Shown: positions 56,815 to 64,000 of the stretch, piece after piece
Layout: the number at the start of each line of letters is the position of its first letter
Position numbering within the stretch: the first letter of the stretch is position 1
Position numbers and translations under genes: made by a program
Source of the DNA: Eurosta solidaginis
Lineage: Eukaryota > Arthropoda > Insecta > Diptera > Tephritidae
Assembly: GCF_040869045.1 (NCBI RefSeq)
Contig: NC_090319.1
Coordinates: forward strand, 261,966,897 to 262,030,896
Direction of reading: 5' to 3'
Length of the DNA: 64,000 nucleotides
Notes under the pieces: model-generated
The model's input: only the letters and a program-made list of their open reading frames with translations
Database searches by the model: none
Told to the model about the DNA's origin: nothing

Positions 56815-57190
56815 TCAATAACGAATCGACATTCTTTCGATAACAAATCAATTATTTTTAGGTAGGTTTCGATACATTTTCGATAAACGTTCTATAAATT
56901 TTGAATAAATAATCGATACGTTTTTAATAGAAAATCGATAAGTTGTTGATGACAAATCGGCAACTTTCGACAGTAAATCTATTATCTCTTGACAACATAT
57001 CGATAAATGAAAAATCAGTAATTTATTGATGTTTGTTATCGATAGCAAATTTATAACACTTCGATAACAAATCGATAACCGAACTTGATCTCATCACTCA
57101 AAACAACCTCTATGTACAACAAAACTATAAGACGAAAGATAAATATCCCTTATACCGTCGATAAAAAACGATAACTCATCGATTACTTAA
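56815..57190. promoter_or_regulatory. Cluster of CGATA / ATCGAT motifs
   Basis: About eleven CGATA words lie in 375 bp, several in ATCGATAA or TATCGATA form (for example near 56910, 56935, 57000, 57030, 57072). In Drosophila, clustered CGATA is bound by BEAF-32 and TATCGATA by DREF. The cluster may equally be a decayed short tandem repeat of acaaatcgataa. Confidence 0.4.
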
Positions 57191-58445
57191 TGTTAGCATT
57201 TTGATAGCAAATTCACGCAAATTCGTTTGGCTTTGACTTACAATGTCTATTTTTTTCTTCTCCTTGCCTTGTCTTGTTTATGTCAAGCAAAAACGTTTAC
57301 TGGGTATATTCATGTAAATACACATACATGTGTTCACCCAATAACAAATTTTCGACTATCCTCCAGCTGTTTTTCAATTGCTTTTCGAGTATTGATATCT
57401 TGTTACCTGCTTCTCACTTCTCTATACACCGGTTTGCTCCTCACTTGAACTCACCATGTGGTTTACTATGTATATCCTGCTGTGTTTGTCTAGTATCCAC
57501 CTACACACACATCATATATTATAAGACATTTTCTATTGTATGTTAGTGTGTTATTCTCCGCCAATTGTCCTTTAGCTCATTTTGCAACTTTGATTTGTTG
57601 CTTAGTTTCCAAGTGTATAGCACTTCTCTCGTTTCTCTTCAATGCCTGTGAGCGAGCAGGTGTTCACTTTGCTTAACAATTTGCTTTATCATATTCCTTT
57701 ATTTATATGTAGGACTTTTATGACCATTTACAAGAATTGGAAAATCCGATAGTTAAGGTAAAGATATACAGTCGCAGTTAGTATAGGTTCAGGTAGTTAA
57801 GGAGACAATAGAAGTAAAGTAAAATGAAAAAGTGAATCTATTGACGGTTTTAAGGTCTTTAATCTGTTGTTGTTTCAAGCGTGAAAATTCACAGTTTTTC
57901 AAAATTTATACAATTCTTACACGTGCATTTGTTATTTTTATTTATTACTTTGCTGTCAGAAATGTTATTGACGTAAAAGATTATTTGTGCAAGTGTATCG
58001 CCTCAGGTATTTATGATTATTGACATAAAGCAACGATTTTGATGAAGTGTTGTTCGGTGTATGCATGTATGTATGATTGTTTGTTTTAGTGTTTTAAATT
58101 ATTTACCTAAGATTTAAGGATTTTAGCTGGAAAGTAAATTTTTAATAATTTTTTTTTTATTTCATTCACGAAAATGGTGGTCCTCACACATTTCGAAATT
58201 TATGAATGGTTGTCATGAATTATTGATATTTGAGGGAAATGTTAAGGCGACTGTATGTCTTCAATTTAACATTTACCAGAGTTGAAGGCCATGCTCGACT
58301 ATTTTAGATTTGTTTTCACCATTTAGTTTATATATTTTCAATATAAGTTAGGCCTAGAATTTTCATTATAAAACCTGGTTTATATACTTTCCTGCTAACA
58401 AGAATTAAAATATTAAGTCCATTTCCCCATAGGATAACAAACGAA
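57191..58445. other. No supported gene; possible LTR at right end
   Basis: Frames at 57227 and 57274 begin at TTG or GTG and show no family resemblance. The last 150-250 bp before 58446 would be an LTR if the primer-binding site is real, but I cannot find its partner. Confidence 0.3.
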
Positions 58446-58463
58446 ATGGCGCCCAACGTGGGG
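58446..58463 (+). other. Perfect tRNA-Lys(CUU) primer-binding site of an LTR retrotransposon
   Basis: TGGCGCCCAACGTGGGGC is complementary to the last 18 nt (with CCA) of the fly tRNA-Lys(CUU) as I know it. Retroviruses and Ty3/gypsy-group elements prime minus-strand DNA synthesis there, just after the 5' LTR. The preceding ataacaaacgaaa would be the LTR end. No gag or pol was recognised in the following 700 bp. Confidence 0.6.
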
Positions 58464-59179
58464 CAGGAAAGATACAACAATAGTCGTTTTTATAGCTGAT
58501 AGCCGCAGTATCAAGTGTAACTAATTAACTGAACTCATCGTGTTGATGTATCGCACCCGTGTCTCAACTGGCGGTATGACAGTCAGACCTAAGTGCATGG
58601 TGAGCAGATAAAAATCGACGAAATACGGGAGTAAGGCAGGCAAGGACGTAAGGGAAGCTACAGCGCTGCTTATTCGGGCATGAAACGCTTAAAGCGGCTG
58701 TGAAGTTGCATTGCGAATGAATGAAGTCAGACAGTTTAGCTCAGAGGAAAAAAGTTTCGTACAATCTGATGATAGAAAGGATCCAACCAATCATATGCGT
58801 ACATGTGCAGGTAAGGAAGTTTGATGAAAAGATAAGAGGTGAAATACAACAACAAATTTCATAATCAATGCTATAGAAATAGTAGAAATCCAAAGAGATG
58901 TGCGAAGCGTTGGGAATCAATCTCGGGTGAAGGATCATCAAAAGCTTAGGAGGTTTTTGCAGAATCTAAGACCACTGCATACCGTTCGAAAGGGGAAAGA
59001 AATAGAGCACCAGGACAGGAATATACAGTGATCTCCATCTTTCGGAAACTATAATAGAAACAGCAGCTTGAAGATAAGGGGTTAAGGTATGCGGGAAATG
59101 GCAAGTCCATACGAATAGAGCCATATATCACTTAATCTGTGGATCCACCGTATAATTCGTGTAAGGCTGTGTTAGGGAA
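58464..59179. other. Possible decayed LTR-element leader
   Basis: Moderately purine-rich sequence after the primer-binding site; no recognisable gag motif. Confidence 0.25.
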
Positions 59180-60030
59180 ATATATTGCTTCATAAATAAA
59201 AGAGAGGAGTACAATTAAAAGTAGAGAGAAATGGAGAAATGAAGAGGAAAACTTCAGCAGAGGAAAAGAGGGGCAGATTTTGAAGGAGACGTAAGAGTAG
59301 GCGAAAGATTGAAAACAGGAAGATGATTGAGATTGCTTAAAGGAACGGGTGGTAAAGGGAAATTGAAGTAGGAAGTGCTAGGGGACGTATGGAGAGGAAG
59401 CGATATTAAGAGATAAACAAAGAGATAGTTATAAAGATAGAGAGGTACTTTTAGAGGAAAGTGAGAGAGAGTGGTATATTTAGAGGCAGAAGTAGATGGT
59501 CAGTAGGAGGGAAAATTAGAAATAAAGGGAGGTTCATGACAAGAACAAAAACAAGGACCAGGAGAATGGCAAGCGGACGGACAGAGAAAAGGCTCAGGAT
59601 AAAAGTAAGATAAGGACAGGGATCACGATTAGGATAAAGATAAGAATATGAGTCCGGATAACGAAAAGGATATCGATAAAACTAAGGATAAGCACAAGGA
59701 TAAGGAAAAAGAAAAGTATAAAGATAAGGATAATGATAAAGATAAGGATAAGGATAGGGAAAAGGATAGAGATGAGGATAAAGATAAGGATAATGTTAAA
59801 GATAAGGATAAGAATAAGGATAAGGACATTGATAACGATGAGGATAAGGATAAGGACAGGGATCAAGATAAGGATAAGAATTGGGATACCGATAAAGAGG
59901 AGGAGAGAGAGGAAGATGGTGTGCGATGGGTTTGTGGGGATGGATAGCAGGAAGAAAGAGGTTTAATTTCTAAAAAGGGAGTCTTAGAGAATATAGAAAT
60001 TGAAAGGGGAGACGAAAAGAAGTGCGAGAT
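59180..60030 (+). repeat. Long polypurine-rich tract
   Basis: About 850 nt in which the plus strand is dominated by A and G (aggagg, gagaaatgg, ggaaaagagg). It includes the GATAAG array and ends near 60030. Such strand-asymmetric tracts can form triplex (H-DNA) structures. No gene is visible. Confidence 0.8.
59640..59885 (+). repeat. GATAAG hexanucleotide microsatellite
   Basis: Variants of gataag and gataaa (gataaggataaagataagg) repeat through about 245 nt with interspersed gacagg and gaaaag. The long frames on both strands (Asp/Lys-rich plus, Leu/Ile/Ser-rich minus) are pure low-complexity translations. Confidence 0.92.
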
Positions 60031-62094
60031 AAAAACTTATTCTTTAGTAAGAATAAACCTGTAGCAGCTCTTTTATTATTTAAAAAAATAAAATAATATT
60101 AGATCTACGTGTGTACGCCGTGATTAATCTTAATTGTTTGTCATGTGGCTGTCGTTTTGCTACCGGGAGTTAATCAAAACAAAGATATGAATTGGCAGGC
60201 ATTTCACAAAACACACACCCACACAAAAAAGCATTTTTGCAATCATATCACAGCCACAGCAAAAGTTTTTTTTTATTTTTTTTTTTTGTGAGCAGAAACG
60301 TGATAGCACGGCCTTATTCCAACTGCTGTCGGTAATAATAGAAGTAACCGGTGAATTTTTAATTTCAAATCTAGAAATCAACTTTTATTACCACGATTGC
60401 AAAATCTAGTATGAATGCAAAACTGTGCTCACTCTTTTAACAAAAATATTTAAAAATGATGTGAAAATTTGATGACGTTATTCGCAGTTTGGTAGTAAAG
60501 AAAAAGTGTAGAAGTTACTTGTAACTGTTAACATTAACGGTAATAAAATTGGTGTAACCAGCTCGAAATAGAGGCTTTAGAACAAGTTTATTTTGTTTTC
60601 TTTTAATTATATGTATTTATATATTATGTATATTATTATATATTATACATATGTAAAGGCAAACATAGTGCGTTACCCCCAAGCGAATACAATTTGCTCC
60701 ATATCTTTATACGTTTCAGTCATCCGTTTCAATGATTGAGAACGATTGTTTTATGTGTGGGAATGTGGAATTTGTTTGAGTATATATGATTCTGTGGGTA
60801 AGTTTTTTGCATTATGACTGTTAGCTGTCAAATAGGCGCCAGTTCAATGACATCGCCGCCAACAACGCAACCCCGTTCTCAATAGGGACAGCGGTAAGCC
60901 CAGTGAGCCAATTAAAATACGTTGTAGATTAATGTTATGGTTAGTGAGCGCAGTCTAGTGACACAAGCAGCTTTGTAAGTATCTATTATGGAAAAAATCA
61001 AAATAAAGCTAGGGAATTATGCAAATCCTCTATTAACTTAGTTTTATTTGCGAAAATCTGCAGCCGAACAGCAAGTCAATCAAAAGCTTTCTTTAGACTT
61101 TGCAGTACACACATCCATATGTACTTACATTGTATTTGACATATGCACTTGTGGGGTTGTATATGAGATCTACTTGTAGAATCTACAATCTAGATAGACA
61201 TATGTATATATAAATAATAGGTATGTACAAAAGAAGTATATGTAGAATATATGCCAATTATGGTAGGGATTACTAGAATTGAACTTTCTAACTTCTGATG
61301 AATCATCGTATTTGTAGAACTGTAAACCATTCACTTTCGTTTTTGTTATTAATAAAAGTTTAAAGCTTCTGCAATGGTGAGAGGGGTAAGAGAAAATTAT
61401 AAGTATGAAATAGTTTTGGGAAAAAAGGAGATATGGACTGAAACTTAACGCAGTGGTGGCCATATTACGCTTTCAAAGTCATAACTGACTTTTACAGTCA
61501 ACATTGCTGCTATTACACGTACACTATAAAGCGAGACAGATACGGGTTTGGTTTGCCGTAGCGTCTCGGACGGGGTGTCCCAGCGATCACTGTTGGGACT
61601 GTTGTTGTGAAAGATGACATATAATAACGCAATTAAGATACTTTTCCCTAGGCAAGCAAATATTATTACCTTTGCAGACACATTGCTGTTATAGCAGTGG
61701 AAAAAAACCTGAATGAAGTTGATTTTATTGCGAACGTGACAGCTAAATCTATGTAGGAGTGGATGACGAGTATAAGACTCGATTTCGAAGACTAAAAACA
61801 CAGGGTTTGTTCATAGCTGGTTGCAACAGAATGAAGCTAGGCAGCAGTTTGACTTGAAGACAGAGATATACATTCCAAACTAGCTATAAAATAACTCGGA
61901 AAAAATGTGCCATCAGCTAAAGGTTTAACGAGTACGTACAAGTAGCTTTCAATGGAGCCGCGGACTTATAAGTAAAAGTTAGCAAGTTACAGCCGCAGCC
62001 TGCGTGCAATCCTAGTATTTTCTGGATTTTGCACAGTGTCCGAAGACGCTGCTCTGGTGGTATCTGGTTTCTTTCCGGTTGACCTGCTTGCTTA
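60031..62094. other. No supported gene
   Basis: AT-rich DNA with short frames up to 118 codons on the minus strand (61445-61801), none with a known domain. Confidence 0.3.
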
Positions 62095-62350
62095 GGAGTT
62101 GTTGCTGTTGTTGTTGGTGCAGTGCTTCACTCCATCCAATAGGCGAGACACCTCAAAAATTATCATCAATAACCTCTAACGGGAGTCAAAGGAAACTTGC
62201 AGTTTTAACAGGGATAAACGAGAATGAGAGGGGTGTTAGAGGCGTTGTTTCCATGTTGCAATTAAAGAGATTGTTAGTGTCATGTGAGGACATTGCATTT
62301 CAAGCAGGACATACATACATTATATATGTCGGCATTGATTCTGACCCTAA
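62095..62350 (-). mobile_element. Old antisense copy of the 42-kb LINE 3' end
   Basis: On the minus strand it reads like the last part of ORF2 of the 42-kb element (LTPLSFSF.P-x-LTASFL-x-LP-x-VIDDN-like with substitutions) and ends in a degenerate CAA tail (gttgttgctgttgttgttgg on the plus strand at about 62100-62120). The match extends to about 62350 (gtcggcattgattct). It is much more diverged than the copy at 37 kb, so the family has been active over a long time. Confidence 0.75.
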
Positions 62351-62424
62351 GGGCATCAAGGGTGGTCAAGTTTTCCTTCCCCTACATCCCCCCAACAGAG
62401 TAGAAGTCTCCCCAGTCCTCTGCT

Positions 62425-62955
62425 TCTAAAATGTAATGTCGACTGAAATACTTTTTTGGCCGAAGCGACTACATCTATTCGTATAACATGACCCAGCCAG
62501 AGAAGTGTTTGAGGTTTTTCGCTGCACTATCGTCATACCTGCGTCAAGCTCATAAGCATAAGCATAAATCTTATCGGAATACCTCATATATATATATATA
62601 TATAACTCGCCGTCGGCATTACGGACAGTATCATAAATCTTCCGGAGAACTTTTCTCTCGAATACTACAAGAGCCATCTTATCTTCTCATGTCGCCATCC
62701 ATGATTCCGAGTCATATATCAGAAAATGTATGATGAACGACTTGAAGAGCGTAGTTTTCGTTCGTCCAGAGAGAAATTTAATTTTCAATTGCATACTCAG
62801 TCCAAAGTAGCACTTGTGGGCAAGAGTTATTCTCCGTTTGATTTCTAAGCTGACATTGTTTTTGCTGTTAATGCAAGTTCCCTCAACAGTAACGTGGCTG
62901 CCAAGGCGCGAATTCGCCGATTCTTTCTTGGATGACAGCAGTCTTGTCCTCATTT
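62425..62955 (-). pseudogene. RTE-like LINE, thumb and C-terminal region
   Basis: Minus strand: KKESANSRLGSHVTVEGT, then NVSLEIKRRITLAHKCYFGL, then KFLSGRTKTTLFKS, then YDSESWMAT and ALVVFERKVLRKIYDTVRNA, the conserved run after the reverse transcriptase palm in RTE-like elements. A (TA)n expansion at 62587-62604 interrupts it and frames change there. It is 5'-truncated and dead. Confidence 0.8.
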
Positions 62956-63957
62956 ACTGCAAGATCCATTTCACCTCTCTTCATCTTTACTTAATTTAAA
63001 CAAATTTCTATTTATCCTATGTGTGCATGTGAAGTTTTGAATTTCAAAGTCAAAGGGATCCGAAACATATTGTTTATTCTGGCTTTAGTTATTCCTTCCC
63101 TTTTTTATAAGAGTTGAATGCATCGCCTTGCAACCTTTTTGAAAAGCAAATCTATTTCAGACATGACACAAGTCGAAAAATCTGCGTACACTTAATAAAC
63201 ATCTACTGCAAACAAAAAGCAACGGCAGTGTGGCTCAGCTGCGAAATAAACCAATGGATTGGAATATTATAAATGAAGTGCAAACAAAATTCATATTTTG
63301 CAAGCTAAACAAAGACAAGACGCTTTCGTAATTGATTGGAGTAAACTTTGTTTGTGTATGCGTCTCAACGTCAAACGTGAAAAAGCTGTAGACCGTCATT
63401 AAAATAAAAGGCAGGGCACAAATTAGCTTAATTTTAGCAAAATATGTGCAACCTGAAAGCAGCTGGTGCATGCATACAAGGCACTGCTGGATCAAACAAA
63501 ACATACTACACACCTCCTAGTAAATTACTGCTCTGCCGGTACAAAACTTGAAGACTCTGTTCCAACATTTATTGATGGGGCACACATTTTTATGCTTGCT
63601 GTTGGTGTTTATGCGATCAGCTGTCAACATTGATGACAACATAACGTGTATTGCAACAAATTGTGAACCACTGCGGGTAGAGCGACTTACAAGGAGGAAC
63701 AACTTTGTTGCTTAGGGAGAATAGAATCACCTACCCTATATCAAGAAAATTTTAAAATAGCTCTGACCGAAAAAGAAAGCAAACAAAGAGGATATTGAAA
63801 CAGTTGCATGCAACATCATAGCGTGCAGTAAAACGCAATTCGCAAATGGCGAATAAAAAATATTTATAGCGGAAACATATACTAAAACGTATGGTGTTTA
63901 ACAAACGTATAGTAGCGCATAGAGAAATAGCAGTGGTCATATTTTTCAAATTCCGTT
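62956..63957. other. No recognisable feature
   Basis: AT-rich non-coding sequence up to the RTE-like tail at the right edge. Confidence 0.3.
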
Positions 63958-64000
63958 AACTTACTTACTTAATTGGCGCTTAACCGTCTAAACGGTTATG
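63958..64000 (-). mobile_element. RTE-like 3' tail (cut by window edge)
   Basis: Plus strand acttacttacttaattggcg, then cttaaccgtctaaacgg, is the complement of the family tail at 50.92-50.95 kb. The body lies beyond the window. Confidence 0.65.

Noticed and set aside
57227..57448. Signal-peptide-like 73-codon frame
   Set aside because: It starts at TTG and there is no upstream ATG in frame or any family match.
59594..59947. Open frames of 66-99 codons on both strands
   Set aside because: They are translations of the GATAAG microsatellite (Asp/Lys-rich one way, Leu/Ile/Ser-rich the other).

Overview
The window looks like repeat-rich DNA from a higher fly, most likely a tephritid fruit fly. 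The evidence is AT-rich sequence, long spliceless non-coding stretches, dipteran-type non-LTR retrotransposons (RTE-like, R1-like, RNase H-bearing LINEs, a 2A-carrying LINE), tRNA-derived SINEs and Helitron-like elements with internal minisatellites. The tephritid assignment is inference from repeat styles I recall. I found no host protein-coding gene, tRNA gene, rRNA gene or CRISPR array that I can support. Almost every coding signal belongs to a transposable element.

Layout. 1-6.4 kb: an RTE-like 3' tail at the left edge, AT-rich foldback repeats, a 5'-truncated LINE with RNase H and a clean 12-bp target duplication (3712-4473), and a SINE. 6.5-10.4 kb: a Helitron-like element whose internal 129-bp minisatellite has expanded to about 16 copies and which is split by a younger 5'-truncated LINE with an intact reverse transcriptase frame (6961-8469). 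10.5-19.4 kb: AT-rich foldback repeats, an old SINE, a degraded LTR-element gag, and small hairpin elements. 19.4-21.9 kb: a 533-bp palindromic element and an 820-bp insertion built from two inverted SINEs. 22-29.3 kb: RTE-like and R1-like remnants, a 367-bp unit repeated three times, and RNase H-type LINE debris. 29.3-35.3 kb: mostly featureless AT-rich DNA. 35.8-41.8 kb: a second Helitron-like copy, a truncated copy of the 42-kb LINE, SINEs and RTE debris.

42.1-46.2 kb holds the centrepiece: an apparently full-length LINE (42132-46172) with a perfect 15-bp target duplication. By eye, its first 65 nt fold like an HDV-type self-cleaving ribozyme. A 2A-like ribosome-skipping motif, two PHD-like zinc fingers, an APE endonuclease, a reverse transcriptase and a C-terminal CCHC-type finger follow. 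A single-base slip in a C8 run separates ORF1 from ORF2. 46.2-64 kb: LTR-element primer-binding sites for tRNA-Lys, RTE-like fragments on both strands, SINEs, a 168-bp MITE, a CGATA motif cluster, a long polypurine/GATAAG tract, and an RTE-like tail at the right edge.

The only gene cooperation visible is within elements: each LINE encodes its own integration machinery, and SINEs presumably borrow it. Coordinates of degraded repeats are approximate because they were read by eye. Several apparent open frames begin at TTG or GTG, which is not meaningful evidence for initiation in a fly.
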